DNA from: Straminergon stramineum
Lineage: Eukaryota; Streptophyta; Bryopsida; Hypnales; Calliergonaceae
Assembly (NCBI GenBank): GCA_963920665.1
Contig: OY987267.1
Coordinates: 25,296,001 to 25,360,000 of the forward strand
Direction: 5' to 3'
DNA length: 64,000 bases
Made by a program: the position numbers and the translations under genes. Of the stretch, positions 23,851 to 34,743 are shown piece after piece. Below the pieces are notes generated by a model that was given only the letters and a program-made list of their open reading frames with translations, had not been told where the DNA came from and did not search any database. Numbering within the stretch: position 1 is the stretch's first letter; the number at the start of each line of letters is the position of its first letter.

Positions 23851-24737
23851 GTGAAAAGTAGGAATTGTGATCAAAGTAGAATTTTAGACCTCATTTTAGC
23901 ATAGTGGAATTTTTCTTTTACAAATATTTTGAAGGAAGTAAATTGGAAATGAAGCTAAATTTTATCTCAAAAAACCATTTGTGAATATGAGTCTTCAATC
24001 AAGAGTTATGGACAAAGTTCAAAGATGATGTTTGAAATTGCCAATGAAATGTCCCTACCAACCTATCTCCTTATTTCCATTCTTAGTAAGTTGACCAAAA
24101 TTTCTTTGTCCTTTAAAAGTTGAATGGTCCTTAAGAAGATAAATCCTTAAAAAATTTGAGAAACCAAATTTTAGAAACAACATAGTGTGTTTGCAAATTT
24201 GGCATAGAAAGTGTATAAATTGAAGCATGGATTAGTAACAAAAGTTTGTATTGATATTGAACCCAAATCCAAAAGTGGGTGACACTCCCAATCTAGATCA
24301 TTATTGCACCTTTTACATGTCTTCTAAACCACAAAATGGTCATGGATTCTACATGACTAGTATTGTATTTGAGTATTGTAAGGTTAAGATGTTAAATTGA
24401 CATCCCAATTAAATATGCAATTAGGCTAATTGTTAAATTAGCCATCCAATGGTTCATGCCTTGCCATAGTTTAGTACACAATTTGTATTCTACAAGTCAA
24501 GTACAATAATACATGTACACGATTCTCAATAGACTTTAATTGTTGAGTAACTAAACTCCAAGATTGCAAAACAGAGTAGACCAAAATACGTGTGAAAAAC
24601 TCTCTTATTTATTGTTCTATTGCTCCCCCAAAAATGCAAAGCCAATCATTCAAAATATGTGTAGTGACTAAAGGGACCACAATGGATATACAATCCTTAT
24701 GCATAAGTACCTTAGCATTCCATTACACTGTACCAAA

Positions 24738-25015
24738 GTTAGCCCTTTTTTTTGGCACTATGGAGCTGGATTGCACCATTTCAAAATAAATGTCTACTTT
24801 TTGCTAGAAATGAGTAATCTTCTTTTGCCAAAAAATTTCTATTTCTATTTAAACTGTGGATGAATTCACCAAATTTGGATGAAAAAATGCATGAATATAA
24901 TTGGAAAGTATTTTTTTGGTCCAAAAGGTGGATGAATGTAGAAATACAATACTTCACCAAATTTTAAGTGATCGCCATCCTGGCACTTTCTCAAAAAGTA
25001 AAAAAAAACGGCTGA
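24738..25015 (-). mobile_element. Repeat family E, copy E1
   Basis: About 278 bp, homologous in inverted orientation to 53071-53353. Shared blocks are GGCACTATGG, GGATTGCACCATTTCAAAAT, AAATGTCTACTTTTTG and, near the other end, CCATCCTGGCACTTTCT. The two ends resemble each other as inverted repeats: each is AGCC or similar, then a T-run, then GGCAC or AAGTGC. Confidence 0.6.
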
Positions 25016-25124
25016 CTGGAGTGGACAGACAATCCTTGTTTCGGTAGTATAACTCTATATAAACCTTCTACTTACACTTCCATACCGGAGCTGATGCACC
25101 AACTTAAACTTTCAACCAACTGAT

Positions 25125-25170
25125 TTTAGTTCCTCCAGGGACCAGGTTCCGGGTTCAATTCCTGGCAGCT
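25125..25170 (+). other. tRNA-like T-arm sequence
   Basis: CCGGGTTCAATTCCTGG at 25149-25165 forms a five-pair stem around TTCAATT, as in a tRNA T-arm, and contains a polymerase III B box. The upstream bases do not fold into convincing D and anticodon arms. A tRNA relic or a SINE head is more likely than a working tRNA gene. Confidence 0.35.
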
Positions 25171-25304
25171 TCACAAATAACTTTTTCATTTTTGTTTCAA
25201 TTCAGATTTTCTTTTACTTCATAAGTAAAAGTAATTCTCTGATTTTTTTAATTCAATATCATTTTTGTTGTGAGTCTAAACACACGAAACAAAGTTTGTG
25301 CACC

Positions 25305-26075
25305 TTGTTGTGGTGTGAGAGGTTGCGCATTCTTGATACAAATACAAAGCTTTGTGCATGAAGGAGTGTGAGGGCTTTGTTTTGTGGTGTTTGGATATGT
25401 GATGTGAAAGCTATGGATTTTTTTAATTTAAAAATAATTAAAAAAAACCCATAACTTTCACAATGCAAGTCTAAACACCAAGAAACAAAGTCCATGCACC
25501 TTTCCTTGTGGAGAGCTTTCCAATAGTACCTAAAATGCACCCAAGGAACTCACAATTTCTTAGATTTCATCATATCAAAAACAAAGAAACAAAAAACAAA
25601 ACCTAATTTAAGGTATAGAGACTAGTGTGCCTTGTATTGTTGCCACAAACAAAATAAAAGTAAAAATAATTTTCTAATCTTTTAATTTGTAAAACTTTGA
25701 AATTCAATATCTTTAATGTATGAAAGAGTACAAGGGCTTTGTTGTGGTGTGAGAGGTTGTGTTTTTTATATGAATAGAAAGCTTTGTGTAGTATGGAGTA
25801 CAAGGGCTTTGTTTCATGGTGATTGGACATGTGATGTGAAAGTTATGTTTTTTCCAAAACTAAAAAGATAATTTAATTCAATTATTCTTAAATAATTCAA
25901 AAATTCATAACTTTCACACCATAGGTCCAAACACCATAAAACACAATCCTTGCACCTTTCCTTGAAGAGAGCTTTTCAATGATATGAAGAATATTGTTGG
26001 GGGACTCGAGATTTTTTAGATCTTATCATATCAAACAAACAAATGTAAATTAATTAACTAACTAACTTAAGGTAT
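25305..26075. repeat. Tandem pair of ~430-bp hairpin units
   Basis: Two homologous units start near 25305 and 25739 (TTGTTGTGGTGTGAGAGGTTG in each) and both finish at a TTTAAGGTATAGA- or CTTAAGGTATAGA-like sequence. Inside each is a long imperfect inverted repeat. In unit 1, 25374-25424 pairs with 25441-25490: GTGATGTGAAAGCTATGG against CCCATAACTTTCACAATGC. In unit 2 about 25807-25855 pairs with 25906-25945. No protein is recognised in the open frames here. Confidence 0.75.
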
Positions 26076-26620
26076 AGATTCTTGTTGCAAGAAGTCTACA
26101 ATAAACATTGGAACCCGAATAGCAAGGGAGAATTATTCATGTGGACCTTGCCAAAATTCATGAGAGATTGGAATCAATGATTAGCTTAGAACTTCCAAAC
26201 ATTTTGCTATCACTAGTATTATGTTGCATTACTCAAGAAATTTGACAATTTCGGCAACTTTCTTTGGTTTCCTAATGATTCATTTAGTTGATCATCTTCC
26301 AAACATAGTGTTAATGTTTATGTGGTTCTTGCATCTTTTGAGCTCATAGTCATTGTCATTGTGACAAACTATCATAATGAGCTCAAAAAAAATTACATCA
26401 ATTTAAATTCTCCCCTCCCTTTGAGTTTAACAGTAATCATTTAAATTAATTTTGGATTTGCTTCATTACCCCCATTCCCCTCCTCCTATTTGTAATTTTG
26501 AGAAGTCATTACCTTTGGCATTCCATATGGGATTTATCCCAATCCGTCGTATCCATATCCAATACCCATTCCAATATCCATATCCAGAACTAGTACAACG
26601 TTTATATCCATATCCAATTT

Positions 26621-26708
26621 CCCATTCTAGTATAGTATCTTGCATATGTATTTGTATCCAATATCCCATTCTAGTATAGTATCTTGCATATGTATTTGTA
26701 TCCAATAT
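26621..26708 (+). repeat. 44-bp tandem repeat, two copies
   Basis: The unit starting CCCATTCTAGTATAGTATCT occurs at 26621 and 26665. It lies within a TATCCAATATCC-rich stretch (about 26535-26745) related to 20520-20740. Confidence 0.75.
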
Positions 26709-26799
26709 CAATACAATATCCCATATTCGTATTCCAAGTTTTTTTTGGAGATAAATGGCATTTGGGGAGGGGTTTAAATATATATATATATATATCAAC

Positions 26800-27445
26800 A
26801 TCTCTCAATTTTTGGAAGCGGGGGGAAAACAAAAGGTACATGACACATCTTTTTGTTACATTGAATGAATTTTGAATAGATGTAGTTTAATCAATGTGAA
26901 CATTTGACTAAATTTTAGCTAATATTTGAATGAAAAGAGATAGAAATGGATGAAGTGGAATGCATGTAGAGGAAATTTGGATGGCAATCACAAGGCTATT
27001 TGATAAAGTATACAAAGAATGTTGATAGCATAATAATTATTTTTGTCTAAGACATTTTGAACTTCAATACAAATGCACTTAACAAATTGAATAATTTCCA
27101 AAGCCTCGTGCAAGTTAATGTTGCTAATAGGTACAACCATTGCAACAACACCTTCATGGATAAGAAACAAAACATTGATTTTCATTTTTCCAATACTAGG
27201 CTAAAAACCCAAACTACTTCTACATTCATAATATTGTATAACCAAGCAATGGTCCTCTCCATATTGGTAAGGTATTATGCTTTACAAGATGTCTGGGAGG
27301 GACTTCTTAGTTGAGTCCATGATTAGGGTTGGTTGAGGAGCCATCAATAAGAAAATTTTATTCATTGTAGGGGTTCCCCTTTTCTAAGATGCAAAAAGGA
27401 CCCTGCCTCAATAGTAAATAATGTTATGTTAGGATGGAATACAGA
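26800..27445. other. Gene-free stretch
   Basis: AT-rich sequence with no gene or recognised element. The open frames near 27057-27314 and 26988-27185 overlap on opposite strands and have no family features. Confidence 0.5.
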
Positions 27446-27678
27446 TTAACCCTTGAACAATGCCAAGGATATTTTTGTGCAATGGATGACAAAGAATCTT
27501 CTAGCTATGTAGAACAAAAGTGCAATTGTTCATCTTTGGAATTTTGTGTGAAAAGGAGAGATCTTGCCCAATAGTTTGACCTCCAATGAGTATTTTTTAT
27601 TTTTTTAAAAGTACCTAATGTCACACAATTCCAAAAGGGATGATTTCCACAATTACTAGTCCTTCCTTTAAGGGTTAA
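27446..27678 (-). mobile_element. TTAA family A MITE, best-preserved copy A1
   Basis: A 233-bp element runs from TTAACCCTTGAACAATGCC to GTCCTTCCTTTAAGGGTTAA. The terminal repeats TTAACCCTTGAA and TTAACCCTTAAA (reverse of the right end) differ at one base. The flanking bases outside TTAA (AGA on the left, GTA on the right) are unrelated, so the target duplication is TTAA. No open frame of note. Confidence 0.85.
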
Positions 27679-27894
27679 GTAATATGTGATCATTCAAATG
27701 GATGAAATCATACCCCATCAATATCCTTTGCACTTAATTATACTACTACTACTAAATTAGTGTGGGCCACATTATTTGAATTAACGTAAGTAGTAGGTAA
27801 GATAAACAAAAGAAAAAAAATTCCCACTCTCCCGGCCTCGAATTTCGTCCAGGATAACGAGCCCAGAAAACGACAAAAATTTTGGACTTAAGTT

Positions 27895-28115
27895 CTATGC
27901 TACAGTAGGTTACAGACAAATGCCTCTCCTGACTGTACAGACAAAGTGGATGAATGAAAAGTTCCACTGAAGCCACTCATGACAGAGTTCGTTCGTACAA
28001 ATCCCTCTTCTGGATGTAAGTACAGACAAAGTGGATGAATGAAAAAGTCTACCCCTACAGTACTGTAAGCAATGACAGAGTTCGTTCGCCTGTTCCCAAA
28101 TTTTCCAAGGCGAAG
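27895..28115 (+). repeat. Repeat family G with internal ~85-bp duplication
   Basis: The block ACAGACAAAGTGGATGAATG begins at 27937 and again at 28022, each followed by ATGACAGAGTTCGTTCG, so two imperfect units of about 85 bp lie in tandem. The right part matches 18200-18330. Confidence 0.65.
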
Positions 28116-31100
28116 CAACTGGGCAGGCGGGGTGACAGCAACGCGACGTCACGCCGTGTGAAGGTACATCGTTGGCGCCGAATTAGTCCTCCGCACTTTC
28201 GTCGAAGGTGCGGAACTATATGGTAAGGGGGGTCTGGTGGGGTCAGGTGGGGTCAGGGCCTCCCAGGGTAGGGGAACTAGGAGGGGTCACCAAAGTCTTC
28301 TGCCCCGCTCTCTACCACCATTTTTATTATTTTTTAAAAGCCTCTTCAAATGCTTTTGGCATTAATGGAAAAAAAAAATAAGGAACCCATTCTGCCACTC
28401 TACTTATGCCGGTACCTATTTGGCCCAATCAATAATTCCAATCACCGACTTAAAGCCACGTCAGCAATGTTCAGGAGCCCTGGTGGAATTGAGAAGAAAA
28501 AAAATGGTTGCAATTCGAAAACATTTGGGGAAAAAACTATTAAAGAAAATGGTGAAAGGATCTAAAAAATTTCTATTTAGAGTAAAATATAGAGAAAAGA
28601 ATGGATGGGGTATTTGAAAACCTAGTTCTATGTGGGAATAGAAAGAAAAGAGATGGTGAAACTCAAAAAGAATATCTTGAATGTTGAACCACTCACAACA
28701 TCGTTTATTGTAATTAGAAAAAATTTCCATTTTTGTACCTGTGTTGCTTGCGGGTGAGTCCAAGATTGAATTTGGACAATAATGTTTCGTCAAATATTAG
28801 ATAGATGTTTTCCTAAAATTATATTTTGGGGATGAAAATAAATTTTGGATATTTTTGATTGGATGGAATAGTCTACTAAGGTAGAAACACCTAATTCCAA
28901 TATTTTTCCTGGTTCTCAAACTTATAAAAAAATGACCTTTGAAGAGGTAGAAGGTTTTTTTAAATTTCAACGTCAAAGTAGGTAGCTAAAAATGTATTCT
29001 AAATCAAGATTATTTTATTTTATTATATTCTCAATCCAATTTCTAACATATTGTCTATATTGCACAAGTTCTTGAAATATGCATTTTTTTTCTAAAAACG
29101 TTGAAAGATGAAACTTCACCTTTGAAAAGGGCTGGAAAAAAATACTTAAAAAAATTAAAGCACATTAAACTTGCAATTAGTGAGGATTTTCACTCTAAAT
29201 TTTAGGAAGGTGTACTTCAACAAGATATTTGAAGAATCATATAGTTGGATTTGTTAGAGAATAATTATAGATGAAGTTTTTGGTCTTGCTTTGGATATGA
29301 GTATTCGAGGGTTAAAATATTTCAAAATCTAATGTAAAAAAATATGCATTATTTGGACTGATGCATGTATATCTACCAATAAACTAAATACATTGTATGG
29401 AGTATTTTTTGCAATACTTATTGAAATGACCAAAAAAAAAATTAAGGTTGATATGAAGAGCTCATGGAAGAGCTACAATGGATCATAAATAGAAGTAAAG
29501 AATAAATGTAAATCAAATTTTTGATTCATTGTTTATTTTAAAATGTGGTTATGGACTTTCAACTTCAAATTGCAACAAAGAGCTCATTTAGAATTCATAT
29601 TCAATATTTTCATGAGAAGTAGATTTTAGACTTCGAAAGCTTCATTAAGTTATGCTCAAAAACTAAAATCAATTCAATGTCATGATCAAGTTATAACAAA
29701 AATAAGCCAAATGCCCTCAAATATTGCACATGAGGATCCTAATTGTGGTACATAAAAGTAAGGAACTTTATCCATACATACTAGCAAAATGGAGTTGATA
29801 GAAAATAGAGAAGCATTTTGAAGTATCACATTACTCCCAATGGGATGATTGTTGTAGCAAGCAAACTCACACCTTGTAGAAGTAGTTTTCTTAAATTGTG
29901 AATATTGAGTTCTTGAAAACGGATCCAATAAGATATTTTCTTAAGGAAATGTGATGATTGATTGCCTTCAAAACAAGATCCTCTATAACTTTCACATCAC
30001 TATAATCCAAATGGAATGAATTAAAAAAAAATCTTTGTAGACAAAATTATAATTTTTAAGAAATACAAATTTTGAATTTTTTTTGTTAATTTTTCTTCTT
30101 CTTTTTTCTACTTTGACTTAAATTTTTTTTTGCTTAGGAAGGCATAACTTTTGCACTCAAAAATGTATTAAAGATAATTTGTTTTTCTATCTTCTAAACA
30201 AGTTTTAAGAAATCTAGCCTAAAAAAGAGGTGATAGGAACTTGCCCAGACCTTTAAATGTTCCTTGAAGAGACACTTAGGACTTCAAGGGTTAAATCAAA
30301 TTTTTGTTGGCACACATAGGGCAAACACCTTCACATATCAATTCCTAACTAAAGTATTGATTCCATCCTCCAAGGCTACATCACATCTAGTTATATGGAC
30401 TTCGGAGTGTACAATAGGTTCCAATATTATTTCAAATTGTCATTGTGTCATTTAAACAATTTTGCATAATGTATAATATAATTCCCATTTTTCATCATTC
30501 ATAATTGGCATTGCATTCTTACACAATCTCATTCAAGCATGATAAATTTCAAATTCAATTACCTAATTTTTTTGGTGAATATTTAAATTGAATTTTTATG
30601 ATTATACATGATAATTAATTGAAAAACAATGGTGCTGGATATTTTAAATTTGGGTTGCATAGATTTATAGAATACATCCATATGTACCTCTCTCATGCTA
30701 GCTAAAGAATCACAAGAAATAAAAATATAGTACTAATATATAGAATGTTAAAAATTGAGGTGCTATGCCAAATATTTTACATAAATTTTTTCATATTATA
30801 ATTAGACTTTGCTATCTCGTCATCTCACTATGACTAGTTTTGTATATTTAAGGGCAGTGGTATAATGAATTTGCTAAAATCTAATTGCAATATAGAAATA
30901 TTTGAGGTCAAATTGGGGTACTATAGGCAATTTGTAAGGATATTTTATTTTATTTTTCACTTTTGAAAGAAGTGCATGATCTTATTATTCACCACTATGC
31001 AAGTCAAAGACTCTAAATCAGTGAGGAGAAGTTATGAAATACAAAATTAAACCAAAATAAGAAAGAAGACATTAGAGTTAATCATAAAGGTCTCCCCAAT

Positions 31101-31439
31101 TTGTAGAAGGAATTTTAGAGAAATGTTTAACTAAAAATAGTACAAAAGAAACGTAACACCAAACTTGATGAGATCCAATTTAGGTGCTTTAAGGAGTTTG
31201 GTCCTGCGTTTTTTTCAATTTCTAGTTCCTTGTCCCTCATTGCACACACTCTATGATTACTTCTATTCTTTCATCTACTTACAAAGTGAAAATTTGAAGT
31301 TTGTGAATCCCATTCCAAAGATCTTGGCTATCTCCTAGTAATTTTACTAATTTTATAAATTTTCTACAGGATGCTAGTTTTGTGCCCACACTAACAGAAA
31401 TAATCAGTGTTACATAACATATAAAAATGGAAAAAAATG
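28116..31439. other. Gene-free stretch with lone TTAA-type ends
   Basis: About 28120-28320 is GC-richer (GGGGTCAGGTGGGGTCAGGG) without a recognisable gene. The rest is AT-rich. Sequences resembling right ends of TTAA elements occur at about 29306-29315 (CGAGGGTTAA) and 30280-30294 (GACTTCAAGGGTTAA), but I found no matching left ends. Confidence 0.4.
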
Positions 31440-32236
31440 GTAAAATAACTCTAAAACATCCTTCGGCCGTACTACGAAGCCCTCACATACGCCGAAATGA
31501 CGAACGGAGAATTAATTGGATGCCAATCCTCGGGACAAGTCATCCGAGGTGGAGCTGTACTCTACCGACTGACTGACGCAACAGGCCACCAGGTCGCGGC
31601 ACGGGTCCCGACGCTGGGACCCACGCGTTTCGGACCCGGTAACCCGTTGCGGAGAGGCTGGGCCCCACACGCTCTTCTTTTCGGAGAAGAAGCTCAAATG
31701 TCTGCACAACTCTCCCCAACGCAGCGTCTGTTCCTCGTATAACTTAAGCGCCGAAGTAACGAACCTTCAAATTTGTACTCTCGGTCCCTGCTCCTCGATG
31801 GTTGATTTCCATTCCGTTTCCGTGGAATTTGAGCTTACCGCGAGAGAATTTTTCATTTCTCTGCAATTGGATCTCATTTCTCTGAATTTTTGAGGATTTC
31901 GGTTTCGGTTCGAGATTTTTCTTTTCATGTCCGTGAAGATTGAACTCGCTGCTGTGAATTTATGTACATTTTGATTCCAATTTGGAAAACCAGTTGCAGT
32001 CGGAGTTTTAGTTTCATTTGCTGTGGATATTGAACTCTGCACAGTGAAAATTCTGCACTGCTTAGTTTCATTTTTGAGGATTTCGGCTTCGGTTCGAGTT
32101 TTCTGTTGAACGAAGTGAGTTCAGGGAGACGACGGGATTGGTGTTGGCGTCCGCGGTTCAACTGGCGATTCGAGTAATTGGAAGGATTTCGGGTGGAAGG
32201 GGTTTTGTGGAATTTTCGGAGAGTTGATCGATTGAA
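31440..32236 (+). promoter_or_regulatory. Promoter and long 5' leader of the AP2/ERF gene
   Basis: GC content rises at 31460, and the stretch to the start codon at 32237 shows no continuous coding frame. An internal near-duplication is visible: TGAGGATTTCGGTTTCGGTT at 31891 is repeated as TGAGGATTTCGGCTTCGGTT at 32075, with similar GATTGAACTC and ATATTGAACTC blocks between, a period of about 184 bases. The transcription start cannot be placed. Confidence 0.45.
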
Positions 32237-33070
32237 ATGTCGAAAGTTGCGGGAAAGTGTCGTCGAACATCGACGGAGCAATCATCGCCGCGAGGGGTAA
32301 CCGGGAGGAAGAAGGACATCTTTGCGTCAGCGTCTCCGTCGTCGTCATCCTCGCAGAGTCCTTCCCCGCCGCGCCGTCGTGATGTGGTGAAGAGTATGGT
32401 GCTGAATGCGATTCGACCGCGAACTGTTGCGGTGCCAAATTACAGAGGAGTGAGGTATCGCGAGGAACTCTGCAAGTATGTGTCGGAGATTCGGCCTACG
32501 AAATGCTCCAAGAAAATCTGGTTAGGGACGTACGACACCGCGGAAGAGGCAGCGCGCGCCTTCGACATCGGAAATTTGTGCTGCAAGAAAAACTTGCCCC
32601 TCAATTTTCCTGACTCGAAGACCATGTTGAAGCGAATCTCGTCGCAACTGTCGCCCGAGGAGGCCCGGAGCGCCATCGCCAAGCTGGCGAAGGAGGTGGC
32701 GCGGCTGGAAGTGAGCAAAAGGGAGATTGAGGTCGATCACCCGGCTATGCCACACCACGAGCTGGTCCAGTCACAGGCTTTTCAGCCTGAGGGAGCTCAG
32801 ATTCAACGCTTTGCTTCGACCGAGATTCCATCGAACGTTTACACTGAACAACTCGACGAAAACATCGAATGCGCAATGGAAGTGGCCACGCCAAGGCCGA
32901 TTGGGGCAGGAGGCGGACCAGGTTGCCGCTCCTGGAGCTTTCACTTGAGCGACGTCATCCTTGACGACGATCTCACAGACATCCCGCTTCTCAACTTCGA
33001 CGCGCCGAGTTTTGACCAAGACCACAACTACGGAGACGTTATCTATTACAGCCACGATTACGGCTTTTAG
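32237..33070 (+). CDS. AP2/ERF-domain transcription factor, intronless
   Basis: 277 residues, one exon, probably a nuclear activator. Residues 1-67 are basic and serine-rich, with RRRD and GRKK clusters that could act as nuclear signals. A single AP2 domain spans about 69-127: YRGVRYREE, KYVSEIRPTKCSKKIWLG, TYDTAEEAARAFDIGN and LPLNFPDS. The RGVR, EIR, WLGTYDTAEEAARAFD and LNFP hallmarks are intact. The common RPWGK segment of the first strand is replaced by REELCK, so the usual tryptophan is absent there. Residues 138-166 form an amphipathic charged helix. Residues about 236-277 are acidic and aromatic (DDDLTDIP, FDQDHNYGD), as in activation domains. The ATG at 32237 is the first in frame and begins a gene-like N-terminus. 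The ERF subgroup is not clear to me. Confidence 0.92.
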   Translation: MSKVAGKCRRTSTEQSSPRGVTGRKKDIFASASPSSSSSQSPSPPRRRDVVKSMVLNAIRPRTVAVPNYRGVRYREELCKYVSEIRPTKCSKKIWLGTYDTAEEAARAFDIGNLCCKKNLPLNFPDSKTMLKRISSQLSPEEARSAIAKLAKEVARLEVSKREIEVDHPAMPHHELVQSQAFQPEGAQIQRFASTEIPSNVYTEQLDENIECAMEVATPRPIGAGGGPGCRSWSFHLSDVILDDDLTDIPLLNFDAPSFDQDHNYGDVIYYSHDYGF

Positions 33071-34248
33071 TGACATTGCCGCCTCGGAATCTCACTAATT
33101 CGAGCATCCTCGCAAGACCTGCATCCTGGACAGGTCCAACCTTTCATTCTCTTCATCACATAGCTTTGCAGCCCGATTTGCAGTCAAAAGCTATCCGGTT
33201 TACATACGTCGCCCTATTTCGCCCTATAGAGTTTCAGCGTCATCCATTTCAGCAATTCAGTCATTCAGCATTCATCAAGAGCAGCTATGACGGATTTTTT
33301 TGAAATCCAATCAAGTGCGAAGAAATCAGCAAGAAGGGCGTTGCTAGCGCCTGTTCTTCAACAAGCTCTGGCGCCATCAGCCGGTACAGGTTCTTGGTCA
33401 TTTTTTTTTGCGTCTGCAACATCCCGACGCAACTCTCGTGTTCCGCCCGAGAATTTTTGTATTTATTGTCAAATCAATTTTCGTAGATACGCTTTGTAAT
33501 ATATTCATTGGTTAGCCTGTACCATCACCAGTGTTGAGATAGTAGTTGATAGATCCAGATAGCTGCGGCAGGTGTTCGGTTGTTGAGCTTGTCGCAGTGA
33601 GGCAAATCCTTTTGAAAACGAGGATCACTTGTACATTTGGTACAGTTGGATCCATATTTTTGGAGCTGCAATTCAAGTTTTGCCGTTTAATCCATTTCAG
33701 ACACAGATTTGAAGCATGAGCTTCCCCAGTTGCAATACTTTTCCGTGCACCGTTATGGGTCATCTCTGTCATAAACTTCAATTACACCCAGACCACTTTG
33801 ATTTCAGCTTCTCTTACCCTGAAAGGACAAGACCTATCACCAAGGTAGTTAGCCAAAAATGATCCCATTTTTGAACGATGCAAGATACATTCTTTATTTC
33901 TTGAAAGTCTTCCATTTCACACCTTGTGTTCCTTCACCAAACTTCAGGCATATATATGTCCTTCAAAACTAATTGTGTCTTTTTCCTACATCACACTCTT
34001 GCATCATTAGAAGTTGCATACAAGGGTGATGTAAGGAGTTTGGTCAATGTCAAAATGGAGTTTTGAACTCAAAAAGTACTTTTTTAATATCACTTTTTCA
34101 TGCATCACTATATTTGTTGTGGTGTTACAAAATTCTATATGATTTTGTGCAGATTTTGTGTTGAGATTATGACATTAACTCTATATGGATGTTCGGGGTG
34201 AAAAGAGTCCTTTGGGTAATCGAATGACGGATTTTCATCTACACAAAA
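33071..34248. other. AP2/ERF 3' flank, then AT-rich DNA
   Basis: The first ~700 bases are of mixed composition and likely hold the 3' untranslated region. Short frames here (33070-33303, 33287-33499) resemble no protein. From about 33800 on the DNA is AT-rich and featureless. Confidence 0.45.
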
Positions 34249-34483
34249 TAGTAAAATTAGGTTGCCTTGACAATTAGGTTGCCTTACAACAAGAAAGTTA
34301 CTTTACAAGCCATCAAAGTCAACAAATATTTCTAAAAATATTTCCATTTGTACACATGGAGGTTTATAAGTCCCAATTACAACAATATCTAATTCAAAAG
34401 TAGTGCATTCTTGTAAAATAACTAAAAATATTTAAATAGTGTCAAATGTTGAGAAATTAGTGTGGGGCAACCTCATTTCACTA
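34249..34483 (-). mobile_element. Short TIR element family D, copy D2
   Basis: A 235-bp segment starts TAGTAAAATTAGGTTGCC and ends GGCAACCTCATTTCACTA. It is homologous, inverted, to 17821-18035, sharing AAGTTACTTTACAAG, TCCCAATTACAACAA and GAGAAATTAGT. A duplicated TTAGGTTGCCTT-like motif sits near its left end. Confidence 0.7.
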
Positions 34484-34512
34484 TTCTATGTAGTTTTTGT
34501 GTGCAACTTTAG

Positions 34513-34743
34513 TTAATACTTAAAGGATGGACTGGTGACCATGATAAATCATCCCTTTTGAAACCATATGATATCATCTACTTTAAACAAACCAAAAATA
34601 CTCATTGGAGGTCAATCTATAGTGTAAGATCTCTTTTTTTTGCACAAAATTCCAAGGAAGAACAATTGTACTTTTGTCATATATAGGAAGATTCTTTGTC
34701 ATCCATCGGACAAAAAAAATCCTTGGTGTTGTTTATGGGTTAA
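34513..34743 (+). mobile_element. TTAA family A MITE, copy A4
   Basis: A 231-bp element runs from TTAATACTTAAAGGATGG to GTTGTTTATGGGTTAA. It carries the family core (GACTGGTGACCATG, AATCATCCCTTTTG, AAATACTCATTGGAGGTCAA, TTTGTCATCCATCGGACA). It lies 29 bases after the family D element. Confidence 0.8.

Noticed and set aside
25149..25165. Functional tRNA gene
   Set aside because: Only the T-arm folds; D and anticodon arms are not convincing.
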